From Asanoa iriomotensis (GTDB lineage: Bacteria; Actinomycetota; Actinomycetes; Mycobacteriales; Micromonosporaceae): DNA of 64,000 nucleotides. The DNA lies in contig NZ_BONC01000019.1 in the NCBI RefSeq assembly GCF_016862515.1, positions 1-64,000 on the forward strand. The letters are read 5' to 3'. Of this stretch, positions 18,216 to 27,720 are shown piece by piece. Below the pieces are notes generated by a model, which was not told the origin of the DNA, made no database searches, and was given only the letters and a program-made list of their open reading frames with translations. The number at the start of each line of letters is the position of its first letter. Position 1 is the first letter of the stretch. The position numbers and the translations under genes were made by a program.

Positions 18216-19049
18216 GTGACGGTGCTGGTCGTCGGCGGCAGCGGCTACCTCGGCGGTGAGGTGTGCCGGCTGGCCGTCGCGGCGGGCTCCGCGGTGATGG
18301 CGACCCATCAGCGGGCGCCCGGCGATGTGCCGGGCGTGCGCTGGGAGCCGCTCGACGTGCGGGACCGGGGCGCGGTGGGCCGGCTGGTCGAGGCCCTGCG
18401 GCCGCGAACGGTGGTCAACACCGTCGGGGTGTACGCCGATTGGGCGGTCACCGCGACCGGTGCCGGGCACGTGGCGGCGGCCGCCGCCCGGGTCGGCGCG
18501 CGGCTGGTGCACGTCTCCAGCGACGCTGTCCACGGTGGACGCACGGAGCCCTACCGGGAGGAGGACGAACCGACCCCGGTCTACGCGTACGGCGCGTCGA
18601 AGGCCGCCGCTGAGACGGCGGTGCGGGTGGTCGCGCCGGAGGCGGCGCTGGTGCGGTGCTCGGTGATCATCGGGCCGGACGCGCGGGCGAGGCAGGTGGC
18701 GTTCTGTCTCGACGCGCTGGCGCCGGGATCCGAGCTGCGGCTCTTCACCGACGAGGTCCGCACGCCGGTCGGCGTCGGCGACCTGGCCGCGGCGGTGCTG
18801 GAGCTGGCGGCGGGGGACTACGCGGGCGTGCTCAACGTCTCCGGTCCGGAGCCGCTGACCCGGCTTCAGCTCGGGCAGTTGGTCGCTCGTGCCCACGGTC
18901 GCGACCCGGCGGCCCTGCACGGGGCGACGCTCGCCGAGTTGGGTCTGCACCGCCCGGCCACGGTGGTCCTCGACACGACCCGCGCCCGCGACGTCCTGAA
19001 GACCCGCCTTCGCCCGCCGTCCGAGATCCTGACCGACGCACCGCGCTGA
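18216..19049 (+). CDS. NAD(P)-dependent sugar reductase (RmlD/SDR-like)
   Basis: The product is 277 residues. It begins with the Rossmann motif GGSGYLGGEV, contains HVSSDAVHGG, and has the SDR catalytic pair in YAYGASKAAAE (YxxxK). The order matches extended SDRs of the dTDP-4-dehydrorhamnose reductase type. The substrate is unknown; no sugar nucleotide gene is adjacent. The GTG at 18216 was chosen because it opens directly before the nucleotide-binding strand; an in-frame start at 18168 would overlap the aspS end. It probably shares the aspS transcript. Confidence 0.75.
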   Translation: MTVLVVGGSGYLGGEVCRLAVAAGSAVMATHQRAPGDVPGVRWEPLDVRDRGAVGRLVEALRPRTVVNTVGVYADWAVTATGAGHVAAAAARVGARLVHVSSDAVHGGRTEPYREEDEPTPVYAYGASKAAAETAVRVVAPEAALVRCSVIIGPDARARQVAFCLDALAPGSELRLFTDEVRTPVGVGDLAAAVLELAAGDYAGVLNVSGPEPLTRLQLGQLVARAHGRDPAALHGATLAELGLHRPATVVLDTTRARDVLKTRLRPPSEILTDAPR

Positions 19050-19382
19050 GCGCCGGGATCGCCTCGTCAGCTGACGAGCTGATCCGCGGAGTCATCGCCC
19101 CGCGAGCCGCCCGCATGCGGTCCGTCGGCCAGCAAGCCAACGGACGAAACGGGCCTCGGACAACCGCGAGCCGCCCGTATGGGGCGGGACCTCGGCGGCC
19201 GGCGGATGCATCCGGACCATCACCACCACACCTCGACAGCGAGTGAGCTGCAGGAGGCGGAGAAGCGCCGCTTCGTCGACGTGCCGGTCGCGACTGCGGC
19301 TGCACGCCTCGTCGAGACCCGGTGGGACGAAACCGGCCGACGTGCCCGGCCTCGAGCGAGACGCCCGCGTGCGGACCGGCTA
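19050..19382. other. Intergenic region between convergent genes
   Basis: I see no gene here. It holds a perfect 16-base palindrome at 19063-19078 (CTCGTCAGCTGACGAG) and a diverged direct repeat of about 18 bases centred near 19110 and 19173 (CGCGAGCCGCCCG followed by YATG). An open frame starting near 19179 has a short His run but otherwise antisense-type composition, and was not called. Confidence 0.5.
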
Positions 19383-20150
19383 GGCGAGGCCGACCGTGGT
19401 CCGGGGGATCGAGGACGTGTAGCCCAGCGACTCGTAGATCCGGTTCGCCACCGCGTTGTCGCTCATCACGCCCAGGGCGGCGGTCCCGTGCTCCGCGACG
19501 AGATGCCGGGTCAGCGCCGCAGTCAGCGCCGTGCCCAGCCCGCGGCCGCGGGCGTCCGGGTGCACCGCGATGCCGGCCAGGAACCCGACCCCGCCGCGGC
19601 TGCGGTCGGCCGCGCACGCGACGACCTGATCGCCGTCGCGGATCGCCCACCACGCGCGGATGCGCGGGTCGCCGGGGCGGGTCGTGGTCGCCGGGAAAGC
19701 TATGTCGAGCAACGACGAGATCCCGGCGTCGTCGTCGGTCGGGGCCGCGCGCTCCTCGCCGTCGCGGTGCGGCGGTGGCGACGTCGTCCAGCGGAAGTCC
19801 CATTCGTCGCGGACCCGGGTCGCTACCGGTGGCTCACCGGCCAAGCGGGGTAGGTGCCACCAGCGCGCCGCGTCCGGCCGCGCCTCGCCCGCGAGCCGGG
19901 CCGCCGTCGCGGCGGCGACCGCGCCGTCGCCGAGTGCGCACACCGTCGAGCCGCCGCGCGTGATCCAGACCACAGTGGACCCGTCACGGAAACCGGTGCC
20001 GGTGGGTTCGACGGTCAGGCGGGCGTACGGGTGGGCTCCCGTCGCCACCAGCACCGCGTCCCGGCCGGCGAGGGGTTCAACCAAGCCCGCAACGTACGCG
20101 ATCGATCGTCGAGATTGCCCGCTGACCCAATTGGGTATTGAGCCCGCCAC
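19380..20150 (-). CDS. GNAT family N-acetyltransferase
   Basis: The product is 256 residues. The C-terminal part is a GNAT fold with the acetyl-CoA loop in [15 protein letters not shown] and the closing strand AVANRIYESLGYT. The N-terminal 130 residues are poorly conserved and may form a second, degenerate domain. The acceptor is unknown. The start is a GTG at 20150 with no obvious ribosome binding site, so a later start is possible. It runs divergently from the small membrane protein gene at 20195. Confidence 0.75.
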   Translation of the reverse strand: MAGSIPNWVSGQSRRSIAYVAGLVEPLAGRDAVLVATGAHPYARLTVEPTGTGFRDGSTVVWITRGGSTVCALGDGAVAAATAARLAGEARPDAARWWHLPRLAGEPPVATRVRDEWDFRWTTSPPPHRDGEERAAPTDDDAGISSLLDIAFPATTTRPGDPRIRAWWAIRDGDQVVACAADRSRGGVGFLAGIAVHPDARGRGLGTALTAALTRHLVAEHGTAALGVMSDNAVANRIYESLGYTSSIPRTTVGLA

Positions 20151-20194
20151 CTCGCTCGAACCCCTCGGGCGGAGCCCAAATCAGGAGGATAGAG

Positions 20195-20410
20195 ATGCTC
20201 GCCATCGCCGCGGCCATCGTCTTCGGCTTTGCCCTGTTGCTCGACCTGTTCGACACCGACCTGGGCGCGCCGGACCTGTTCAACTGGAACACGCTCGTGC
20301 TGATCGGCCTCACCCTGCTCGCTCTCTACCTCGCGGGCATCGGCAGCGGCCCGCGCAACGGCACCGGCAGTGGCCGGCGCTTCTACGGCCGCCGCCCGGG
20401 CCGCGGCTGA
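20195..20410 (+). CDS. Small two-helix membrane protein
   Basis: The product is 71 residues with two hydrophobic helices (residues 1-20 and about 32-52) joined by a short acidic loop (DLFDTDLGAPDLFNW) and a basic Gly/Arg-rich cytoplasmic tail. The ATG has an excellent AGGAGGAT 7 bases upstream; the longer frame to 20138 overlaps the divergent promoter region and was rejected. Similar short proteins are widespread in actinobacteria without assigned function. Confidence 0.75.
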   Translation: MLAIAAAIVFGFALLLDLFDTDLGAPDLFNWNTLVLIGLTLLALYLAGIGSGPRNGTGSGRRFYGRRPGRG

Positions 20411-20554
20411 CGCCAGCCTGCGGCCAGGTCGTGTCTCGTGGGATCAGCGCGCCGGGCCGGACGCCGTCTGGACCTCGCCGGCGCACCACGCTGACCCACC
20501 AGACCCGACCTGACGCCGCGGGCCATGGGCGCCGGCCCAGGTCCAGGTGATCTC

Positions 20555-20597
20555 GCGAAGAACCCCGCGCCGCTCGTACCGGTGCAGGGTTCTTCGC
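20555..20597 (+). terminator. Terminator-like hairpin before rarA
   Basis: GCGAAGAACCC (20555-20565) and GGGTTCTTCGC (20587-20597) form a perfect 11-base stem around a 21-base loop. It lies 145 bases past the small membrane protein stop and 40 bases before rarA. There is no strong U-tract, but the stem and position suit a transcription boundary. Confidence 0.55.
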
Positions 20598-20623
20598 ATT
20601 TCCGGCACCTGTCACCCGGCCGG

Positions 20624-20629
20624 TAGTGT
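20624..20629 (+). promoter_or_regulatory. -10 element of leaderless rarA transcript
   Basis: TAGTGT matches TANNNT and ends 7 bases before the ATG at 20637, with no Shine-Dalgarno between them. This geometry predicts transcription starting at the A of the ATG. Confidence 0.5.
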
Positions 20630-20636
20630 CTTCCTG

Positions 20637-22520
20637 ATGGAGCCCGACGCCCTGTTCTCGGTCGCCGACGGCGGCGGGGTGCGCACCGCACCCGCGCACA
20701 CCGCCGGCACTGACGGCTTCGCGACGCCGGGTGCCGACGCGCCGCTGCCGGTGCGGATGCGGCCCCGGACGATCGACGAACTGGTCGGGCAGGGACACCT
20801 GCTCGCGCCCGGTGCGCCGCTGCGACAACTGGTCAGCGGGTCGACGCCCCTCTCGGTGATCCTGTGGGGGCCGCCCGGCAGCGGGAAGACGACGATCGCG
20901 CACCTCGTCGCCCAGGCGAGTGACCGCAAGTTCGTGGCGATGTCGGCCCTCAACGCGGGCGTCAAGGACGTCCGTGCCGTGATCGACACCGCGCGGCGGC
21001 AACGGCGGGCGGGCGGGCCGCCGACCGTGCTGTTCATCGACGAGGTGCACCGCTTCTCCAAGACCCAGCAGGACTCGCTGCTCGCGGCCGTCGAGGACCG
21101 CACGGTGACGCTGCTGGCGGCGACGACCGAGAACCCGTACTTCTCGGTGATTTCGCCGCTTTTGTCCCGTTGTGTGTTGTTGACCCTTCAGCCGCTCGAC
21201 GAGGCGGCGGTGCGCGGTCTCGTGCGGCGCGCAGTCACCGACGAGCGCGGCCTCGGCGGCGAGGTCACTCTCACCCAAGAAGCAGAAGATCATCTGGTAC
21301 GCCTCGCGTCAGGCGACGTCCGCAAGGCCCTGACCGCGCTGGAGGCGGCCGCCGGCTCGGCGCTGGCCCGCGGCGCCACCGAGATCGACCTGGCGACCGC
21401 GGAGCAGGCGGTCGACGTCGCGGCGGTGCGGTACGACCGGGACGGCGACGAGCACTACGACGTGGTCAGCGCGTTCATCAAGAGCATGCGGGGCTCCGAT
21501 GTGGACGCCGCACTGCACTACCTGGCGCGGATGCTGGTGGCCGGCGAGGACGCCCGGTTCATCGCCCGGCGCATCGTGATCTTCGCCAGCGAGGACGTCG
21601 GCATGGCCGACCCGACCGCGCTGGTGGTGGCGACGGCGGCGGCGCACGCGGTGGAGTACGTCGGGCTGCCCGAGGTCCAGCTCAACCTGGCCCAGGCCGT
21701 GATCCACATGGCTACGGCGCCCAAGTCCAACAGCGCGACGACGGCGATCGGCGCGGCGTTGGCCGATGTGCGGGCCGGCAAGGGCGGCGCGGTGCCGCGG
21801 CCGTTGCGGGACGCGCACTACCAGGGCGCGCGGGGGCTCGGGCACGGCAAGGGCTACCAATATCCCCACGACGACCCACGCGGCGTGCTCACCCAGCAGT
21901 ACCCGCCGGACGGTCTGGTCGGCGTCGACTACTACCAGCCGGGCGACCACGGCGACGAGCGCGCGGTGGCGATGCGGCTGCCGACGATCCGGCGAATCGT
22001 CCGCGGCGAGCGCAACCGGCGAGCCACGACCCCGGACGAGGGTGTGGGGTCACGGCCGGGCGGCGCCGGCGGTCCTGCCGAGCGGCCGAGCGGCGGTCCC
22101 GGGGGCAGCGGTCCCGCGCCGCGGTCGGGCGGTTCTGCGGACAGCGATGGTCCCTCGGCGCGGTCCGTCAACGGTGCTGATAACGGTCTTGCGGCGCGGC
22201 CCACGGGTGGCGACGGTCCTGCGGCGCCGGTCAACGGTCTCGGGACGCGGCCTGTGGACGACGACGGTCCCGCGGCGCGGCCAGCGGGTCAGGACGGTCC
22301 GGCGGCGGGCGACGGTTCCGCGGTGGGCGACGATGGTTCCGCAACGCGGCCGGTAGCTGGCGGCCGTGCGGATGGTGCGGAAACGGTCGCCCCGCCGGAG
22401 GCGCGATCTGGCGATAGCGGGGTCGCGGAGGAGCGGTCGGTGGGTGACGCTGTTTCGGCGGAGCGCGGCGGCCGGCGGTCGGCCGGGGCGCGGCGTGACG
22501 ACGAAGGCGAGGTTGGGTGA
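20637..22520 (+). CDS. rarA: Replication-associated recombination protein RarA/MgsA with long disordered tail
   Basis: RarA is an AAA+ clamp-loader-like ATPase that acts at stalled replication forks. Residues 1-440 are typical: Walker [10 protein letters not shown], Walker [10 protein letters not shown], sensor 1 TTEN, and the C-terminal tetramerisation region with [17 protein letters not shown]. The product is 627 residues, though, against roughly 440-480 for the family. From about residue 465 the tail is a Gly/Pro/Ala/Asp-rich, repeat-like sequence (recurring DGPAARP), encoded by short imperfect DNA repeats. The tail is in frame and probably disordered, and its role is unknown. Confidence 0.9.
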   Translation: MEPDALFSVADGGGVRTAPAHTAGTDGFATPGADAPLPVRMRPRTIDELVGQGHLLAPGAPLRQLVSGSTPLSVILWGPPGSGKTTIAHLVAQASDRKFVAMSALNAGVKDVRAVIDTARRQRRAGGPPTVLFIDEVHRFSKTQQDSLLAAVEDRTVTLLAATTENPYFSVISPLLSRCVLLTLQPLDEAAVRGLVRRAVTDERGLGGEVTLTQEAEDHLVRLASGDVRKALTALEAAAGSALARGATEIDLATAEQAVDVAAVRYDRDGDEHYDVVSAFIKSMRGSDVDAALHYLARMLVAGEDARFIARRIVIFASEDVGMADPTALVVATAAAHAVEYVGLPEVQLNLAQAVIHMATAPKSNSATTAIGAALADVRAGKGGAVPRPLRDAHYQGARGLGHGKGYQYPHDDPRGVLTQQYPPDGLVGVDYYQPGDHGDERAVAMRLPTIRRIVRGERNRRATTPDEGVGSRPGGAGGPAERPSGGPGGSGPAPRSGGSADSDGPSARSVNGADNGLAARPTGGDGPAAPVNGLGTRPVDDDGPAARPAGQDGPAAGDGSAVGDDGSATRPVAGGRADGAETVAPPEARSGDSGVAEERSVGDAVSAERGGRRSAGARRDDEGEVG

Positions 22521-22626
22521 ACCGGGGTTGCGGGCTGTGTCGCGATCTCGATCCCTGCACCAGCGCGCTGCCCGAACGGCGAGGCATCCGGCGGTGCGGT
22601 GACGCTACGAGCAGTGAGGTGAACGC

Positions 22627-25600
22627 GTGAGCGACGATCGGCGCGATCCGCCGGCGCGAGGCCGGCGATGGGGCCGGGGTCGCGACGACGGCGACGAGGT
22701 CGATGCGACCCGCGGTGAGGACCTCGGCTGGTTGGCCGACCTGCGCACAGCCAAGGAAGAACGCGCGGACATCGGTCCGGGCGGCGATGGCGCGGCGCCA
22801 CCGCCTCCACCGCCAGCGGCTCCCGGGCCCGACGGGCCGGCGTTCGGTGGCGGTCCGGCCGCGGCCGCCGGCAACCAGCCGCCGGGGCGTGGTGCCGCAC
22901 CAGGCGGGCCGGCACGATTCGGCGGCGAAGGATCCCGGCGCGGCGAGCCCGCCGGTGAGCCTCCACAACATGGACAGTTCGGTGGCGACGGTGCCGAGCC
23001 CGGCGCACCGGGACGGCCCGGGCGGGGACGTCCGGCCGACGGCGGGCGCGGCCCGGGCGGTGCACCCGGCGAGCCGCCGGCCCGCTTCGGTGGTCCGCCG
23101 GCGGGCGGGCCGCCCGTCACCCCCGGCGGCGTGCCCGCGAACGGACCACGCGGTGCGGCCGGACCTGTGCCACCCGGCGGCCCGCGTGGCGGTGCCGTGC
23201 CAGAGCCACCCGGCGGAGCCCGCGGTGGCGCCGCGGTGCCACCCGGTGGCCCGCGTGGCGGTGCCGCGCCAGAGCCACCCGCCGGAGCCCGCGGTGGCGC
23301 CGCGGTGCCACCCGGTGGCCCGCGCGGCGGTGCCGCGCCCGGCGACCCCGCCGGGCGACCACAGCGAGGTGGACCGGCCGGGCGGCCCCAGGACGCGACG
23401 GGCCAGTTCGGTCCGGCCGGCCCGGGCATGCCGCCCGGCGATCCGGCTGGGCGGCCGCCACGGCGCGGCGGCCCGGCAGACCGGGCCGAGGATGCGACCG
23501 GGCAGTTCGGCGCGGGCCGTCCGGGCATGCCGCCTGGCGACCCGGCCGGGCGACCACGGCGGGGTGGCCCGGCCGAGCGGCCCGAGGACGGGACGGGGCA
23601 GTTCGGTCCGGCCGGCCCGGGCATGCCGCCCGGCGATCCGGCTGGACGACCGCGGCGTGGCGGACCGGCTGACCGGGCCGAGGGCGCGACGGGACAGTTC
23701 GGTTCAGGCCCGGCTGTGCCGTCCGGCGATCCGGCGGGACGCCCGCCACGGCGGGGTGGCCCGGCAGGTCGGGCCCCGGATGCGACAGGGCAGTTCGGTG
23801 CGGGCCAGCCGGGTATGCCGCCTGGTGACCAGGCTGGGCGCTCACGGCGGGGTGCTCCGGGCGATCGGGCCGACGAGGGGACCGGGCAGTTCGCTGCGGG
23901 TCGTCGTCCCGCTGCGCCAGGTGGTCAGGAGACCACCGGGCAGTGGGCCACGCGCGACCAGCGTCCCGAAGCTACTGGCGGGCTGCCCGCCGCTCCTGTT
24001 TCCGGCCCGCGTGGCCGGGGAGGGTCGGCGCGCAGCCGGTTCTCGGCGCCGCCGGACCAACAGCCGACCAACGTGCCGCAGTCCGGCAACGCGCCGCAGG
24101 TGCCGTCCGCCGCGCCGGGTGAGCCCGGCCCGGGCTGGCGCGGTGGGCGCGGCCCGGGCGGGCCCGGTGGTGCGCCCGCTGCCGAACCACCGCAGAGCCG
24201 GCGTGACGCAGAGCCCGCCACCGGTGCGGTGACGCCGCCGAACGGCGGTGGCCGCCGACGGGCGCCCGAGCCTGATGCGGAGCCCGCGGGCACGCAGACG
24301 TCCGAGTGGGCACGCCGTGAGCAGGGCCGCCCACCCGTCGCCGGTGCGCCGACCTCGGGCGCCGGGCCGGCTCGCAACCGGTTCGCGGGCGGCGCCGGCA
24401 CGCCGGCACCCGCGCAGCGGGAGGACACGTCGGGCTGGAGCACGACCGGAGCCGTGCCGCCCGTCCGCGGTGGCGGACCGACGGCGACCGGCGGGATGCC
24501 GCCCGTGATCGCGCCACCGGTGGTGCCCGGGCGCGATGCCGGGCCGCCACGCCAGGGTCGCCGGGCCGCACCCGAGGCGCCGGCGAACGGCCCCGAGAGC
24601 TTCGGCGACCGTCCGGGTCGCGGCAGTGCCGCGGCGCCGGGGCAGCCCGCCGAGGGCGCAGCCGGCCGACCGGGCCGCGGAGGCGTGCCGGGTCAGGAAG
24701 TCCCGCCGCGCGACGGTGCGCCCGGGCGTCCGGACGCGTTCGGCGGCCGCGGCCGACCCAATGGCGTCGCGGAGGGCGGCGCCGCCATTCCCGCGCAGGC
24801 TGAGGGCTACGGCGGGCGTCGCCGTGCCGGTGGCCCGGACGAGCCGGGCGATGGCGCTGCAGGCCAGATATCGGACGGTCGTGGACGGCGGGGCGCCCGC
24901 GGCGGTTTCCCGGCCACCGACGAGGCTGCGGCTATGCCTGGCCGGCCGGATGGCGGCCGTAGGCGGCCCGGTGGTCCAGATCCAGATCTGCCGCCCGGCG
25001 AGGGCCCTCCGGGGTCGGGCCAGGCGTTGGCCGGCCGGCCCGGTGGTCCGGCCGGTCGTGGTGTTCCAGGCGCTATGCCAGATGGTCGCGGGCCTGGCGG
25101 CCGGAGCGGACCTGACGGCCTTGGCGGACCTGGCGGCGGACCGGGCGGGCGCGGCGGCCCCGACGGACCTGGCGGCGGCGGACCGGGCGGGCGCGGCGGC
25201 CCCGACGGACCTGGCGGCGGCGCACCCGGCCGGCGCGGCGGACCCGGCGGCCCTGGCGGTAGCGGCGGGCCCGGCGACACCGGTGGCATTGGCGGACGGG
25301 GCAGTCGCGGCATACCCGACCAGGACGCGCCCGGCGACGGCACGGGCACCACGCGAGCGGCGGGCGCGCGTAGTCGCTTCCGCGGCGACGCGGCGGACGC
25401 GGACCTCGCGGGCCGCCGAGCCGCAGGCGGACCGGACACCGGCACTGCTCCGGGCGGGCGCCACGGCACCGCCGACGAGGTGACGGGGGCGGCGTCAGGT
25501 GGCGTGCCACGCCAAGGCGGAGGCGCGGACCGACCAGGTCGACACGGCGGTTCTGCCGGCGACCCGCTCAACAGCACCGGCGACGTGACGGGCAGCGGGC

Positions 25601-27153
25601 GCCGGAGACGGGCCTCGGACAGCGACACCGGTGGGCTCGGCGCCAGGGGTCGGTTCAGCGACGGCGACCGCGCCGGACGGGCGCCCGACGCGCCAGGCGG
25701 CAGGCGAGCCGCACCGGACGACCCGCAGGGCCCCGTCTCAGGACCACCGGACGCCACGGCCGGACCTTCGCGCTTGCGCGTACCCGGCGGTCTCGAACGA
25801 CCCACCGCGGACGGACCCGCACCGGCCGGACCCGGCAGCCCGAATGGGCCAAGCACTCCGAGCGGCCGCGGCGGACCGGCCGGCAGCGCGGCGGTGCGCC
25901 CGCCGCGCGGACCCGACCAGCCCGGCCCCGGCGGTCCGGGCGGACCACCCGGACGCGGCGCGCGCCCACCCGGCCGCGGCGGCCCGGACGCGACCGGCAC
26001 CGTCCGCCCGCCGGCCGCACCGCCGGCCGGCCCGGCCGGCATGCCCACCGGACCAGGAGCGGGACCAGGCCCTCAGCCACCAGCCGCACGCGGCGCGAGC
26101 CGCCCAGGCGGCCGCGCACCGGACGCCGCCACCGGCACCGCCCGCCCCCCGACGGGCCCCAACCAGCCGGGCCCCGGCGGCCTCGGCACACAAGGGGGCC
26201 CCGGACCGGGACCATCGGGACCGCCCGGGCAAGCCCCGGGCACCCGCGGCCGCGCCGGCGTGCCAGGACCAGGCGACCTGCCGGGCCCGGACGCGCCGCC
26301 CGCCAGCGGCACCGTCGTCATGCCCCCGGTCAGGGCAGCCGCGACCCCGGCCGCAGGCGTAGCCCGCCCGCCGGCCGCACCCCCGGACCAGCCGGGCCCG
26401 GTCGACGGCACAGGACCGGTCCGGCGCTCGGCCTCGGTCCCGGTCAACCCCGAGGCCAGCCAACCCATCGCCGGGGCGCCAGCCGCGCCGAATGCCGACA
26501 CCGCGACGAAGCGGGGCATGGTCACCCCGGCCCAACTCCGCGAACAGATGCGTGAGCCGAGAAACGTCCGCCTGGGCGTGCTCGTACTCGGCATCCTGCT
26601 CGTTCTCGTCGCTCTTCCGATCTACTCCTGGTCCAAGGCCGAGTCGCGCGACCCCGTCTTCGTCTCGCTCGACAGCCTCGGCGTGCCCGACTGGGCCAAC
26701 ACCGAACCCCAGGACCAGACCGACGGCAACCGCTGGTGTCTCGAGGAGTGCCGCTTCCGGGAGCGCACCACCCACTCGAGCCAGGGGCCGGAGGAAACCG
26801 CTAAGGCGTACCACGATGCCTTGGTCGCGGATGGCTGGCAGAGTTGGAAGCCGGCCAAGTGCCCCGAGAGCAAGGTCGACGGCAGCTACACCTGCTGGAC
26901 GCGGGACGAGCTGACCATGGATCTCTGGGTACGCGCCCCGGCCTGCGGCAACGTGCCCATCGGCGTCGAACCGGCGCCCGGCGCCACCGCGGCTCCGCCG
27001 GCCCTGGATCCGGAGGACTGCAAGGGTTCCGACGTGTCCATCAAGGTCCGCAACGCGATCGCCGACGAGCGCACCGGACCACAGCCCGCGACCGACCCGG
27101 GACAGGTCGGCGAGACACCTTTCGGGTTGCCGCCGACGGCCGCACCGTCCTGA
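22627..27153 (+). CDS. Giant Pro/Gly-rich single-pass membrane protein
   Basis: The product is 1508 residues. After a charged N-terminus (residues 1-60), some 1250 residues are almost only Gly, Pro, Arg, Ala and Asp, with internal tandem repeats. One membrane helix follows at about 1314-1338 (LGVLVLGILLVLVALPIYSW), with a basic flank on its N-side, so the repeat region should be cytoplasmic. The last 170 residues form a compact external domain with six cysteines (WCLEEC, KCPES, TCWTR, ACGNV, DCKGS), possibly three disulfides. The GTG is preceded by GAGGTGA. No family is recognised. Automatic annotation could mislabel it as IF-2-like because of composition. Confidence 0.75.
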   Translation: MSDDRRDPPARGRRWGRGRDDGDEVDATRGEDLGWLADLRTAKEERADIGPGGDGAAPPPPPPAAPGPDGPAFGGGPAAAAGNQPPGRGAAPGGPARFGGEGSRRGEPAGEPPQHGQFGGDGAEPGAPGRPGRGRPADGGRGPGGAPGEPPARFGGPPAGGPPVTPGGVPANGPRGAAGPVPPGGPRGGAVPEPPGGARGGAAVPPGGPRGGAAPEPPAGARGGAAVPPGGPRGGAAPGDPAGRPQRGGPAGRPQDATGQFGPAGPGMPPGDPAGRPPRRGGPADRAEDATGQFGAGRPGMPPGDPAGRPRRGGPAERPEDGTGQFGPAGPGMPPGDPAGRPRRGGPADRAEGATGQFGSGPAVPSGDPAGRPPRRGGPAGRAPDATGQFGAGQPGMPPGDQAGRSRRGAPGDRADEGTGQFAAGRRPAAPGGQETTGQWATRDQRPEATGGLPAAPVSGPRGRGGSARSRFSAPPDQQPTNVPQSGNAPQVPSAAPGEPGPGWRGGRGPGGPGGAPAAEPPQSRRDAEPATGAVTPPNGGGRRRAPEPDAEPAGTQTSEWARREQGRPPVAGAPTSGAGPARNRFAGGAGTPAPAQREDTSGWSTTGAVPPVRGGGPTATGGMPPVIAPPVVPGRDAGPPRQGRRAAPEAPANGPESFGDRPGRGSAAAPGQPAEGAAGRPGRGGVPGQEVPPRDGAPGRPDAFGGRGRPNGVAEGGAAIPAQAEGYGGRRRAGGPDEPGDGAAGQISDGRGRRGARGGFPATDEAAAMPGRPDGGRRRPGGPDPDLPPGEGPPGSGQALAGRPGGPAGRGVPGAMPDGRGPGGRSGPDGLGGPGGGPGGRGGPDGPGGGGPGGRGGPDGPGGGAPGRRGGPGGPGGSGGPGDTGGIGGRGSRGIPDQDAPGDGTGTTRAAGARSRFRGDAADADLAGRRAAGGPDTGTAPGGRHGTADEVTGAASGGVPRQGGGADRPGRHGGSAGDPLNSTGDVTGSGRRRRASDSDTGGLGARGRFSDGDRAGRAPDAPGGRRAAPDDPQGPVSGPPDATAGPSRLRVPGGLERPTADGPAPAGPGSPNGPSTPSGRGGPAGSAAVRPPRGPDQPGPGGPGGPPGRGARPPGRGGPDATGTVRPPAAPPAGPAGMPTGPGAGPGPQPPAARGASRPGGRAPDAATGTARPPTGPNQPGPGGLGTQGGPGPGPSGPPGQAPGTRGRAGVPGPGDLPGPDAPPASGTVVMPPVRAAATPAAGVARPPAAPPDQPGPVDGTGPVRRSASVPVNPEASQPIAGAPAAPNADTATKRGMVTPAQLREQMREPRNVRLGVLVLGILLVLVALPIYSWSKAESRDPVFVSLDSLGVPDWANTEPQDQTDGNRWCLEECRFRERTTHSSQGPEETAKAYHDALVADGWQSWKPAKCPESKVDGSYTCWTRDELTMDLWVRAPACGNVPIGVEPAPGATAAPPALDPEDCKGSDVSIKVRNAIADERTGPQPATDPGQVGETPFGLPPTAAPS
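23167..23340 (+). repeat. Tandem 69-base coding repeat
   Basis: Within the giant gene, two units of 23 codons (VPPGGPRGG, AVPEPP or AAPEPP, then GARGGAA) lie head to tail at 23167-23235 and 23236-23304, followed by a half unit. The unit length is a multiple of three, so copy number changes keep the frame. Confidence 0.7.
23392..23874 (+). repeat. Five tandem 96-99-base coding repeats
   Basis: Five head-to-tail units of 32-33 codons follow the pattern DATGQFG...GMPPGDPAGRP..RRGGPADRAE, with two decayed copies after 23875 (EGTGQFAAG and ETTGQWATRD). Units differ by a few substitutions and one codon in length, which indicates expansion by slippage or unequal recombination followed by drift. Confidence 0.8.
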
Positions 27154-27173
27154 GCCGAGCAGCGTTACGGACG

Positions 27174-27179
27174 GTAGGG
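27174..27179 (+). promoter_or_regulatory. -10 element upstream of DUF948 gene
   Basis: TAGGGT matches TANNNT. Transcription would begin near 27187 and give a 5' leader of about 35 bases with a strong GGAGGAGG Shine-Dalgarno sequence. It suggests that the DUF948 and DUF6167 genes, and perhaps alaS, have their own promoter despite the close upstream gene. Confidence 0.4.
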
Positions 27180-27221
27180 TCTGCACGTTGGCGCACGGGG
27201 TACGTCGTGGAGGAGGTTCGG

Positions 27222-27686
27222 GTGGACGGTGGAGAAGTCGCGTGGCTCGTCGTGGCGGGCGCGTTCCTGATGCTGGTGCTGGTGCTCGCTGTGCCGATCC
27301 TGCGACTCCGTAAGACGATCGACGCGGCCACCAACGCGATCAACGATCTCAACGACCGCACAGCGCCGATCCTGGCCAACGCGAACACCACGATCGAGGG
27401 CGTCAACGTGGCGCTGAGCCAGGTGCACACCTCCCTCGACGGCGTCAACATCCAGCTCGCCAAGATCGACACGATGACCGGCCACGCCCAGAACGTGACC
27501 GCCAACGTCGCCAACCTCGCCACTGTGGTCTCGGCAGCCGCGGCCAACCCGCTGGTCAAGGTCGCCGCTTTCGGGTACGGCGTGCGCAAGGCCACCGCCG
27601 CCCGCCGCAACGCGGAGGAGGAGCGAGAGGTGCGCACCACCCTCAAGCAGCAGCGCCGCGCCGCGAAGCGGGCCACCACCCGCTGA
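27222..27686 (+). CDS. DUF948 domain membrane-anchored protein
   Basis: The product is 154 residues. One N-terminal membrane helix (VAWLVVAGAFLMLVLVLAVPIL) is followed by a long amphipathic helical region with regular Asn/Thr/Leu heptads, typical of DUF948, and a basic C-terminus. Members are often found near alaS in actinobacteria; the function is unknown. The GTG at 27222 was chosen because GGAGGAGG lies 5 bases upstream. The DUF6167 gene follows after 34 bases. Confidence 0.8.
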   Translation: MDGGEVAWLVVAGAFLMLVLVLAVPILRLRKTIDAATNAINDLNDRTAPILANANTTIEGVNVALSQVHTSLDGVNIQLAKIDTMTGHAQNVTANVANLATVVSAAAANPLVKVAAFGYGVRKATAARRNAEEEREVRTTLKQQRRAAKRATTR

Positions 27687-27720
27687 CCCGACCCGCGCGC
27701 GGCGAGGAAGGATAGGACCC

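Noticed and set aside
19179-19853. Plus-strand frame with a short poly-His stretch
   Set aside because: It overlaps the GNAT gene antisense for most of its length, and the His run is a short CAC/CAT repeat in the intergenic part.
23167-23874. Tandem repeats considered as a CRISPR array
   Set aside because: Units are contiguous, in frame and translated; there are no unique spacers and no cas genes.
23842-25464. Minus-strand frames opposite the Pro/Gly-rich gene
   Set aside because: Every frame of such repetitive GC-rich DNA stays open; only the plus-strand frame has a ribosome binding site, a membrane helix and a sensible C-terminal domain.
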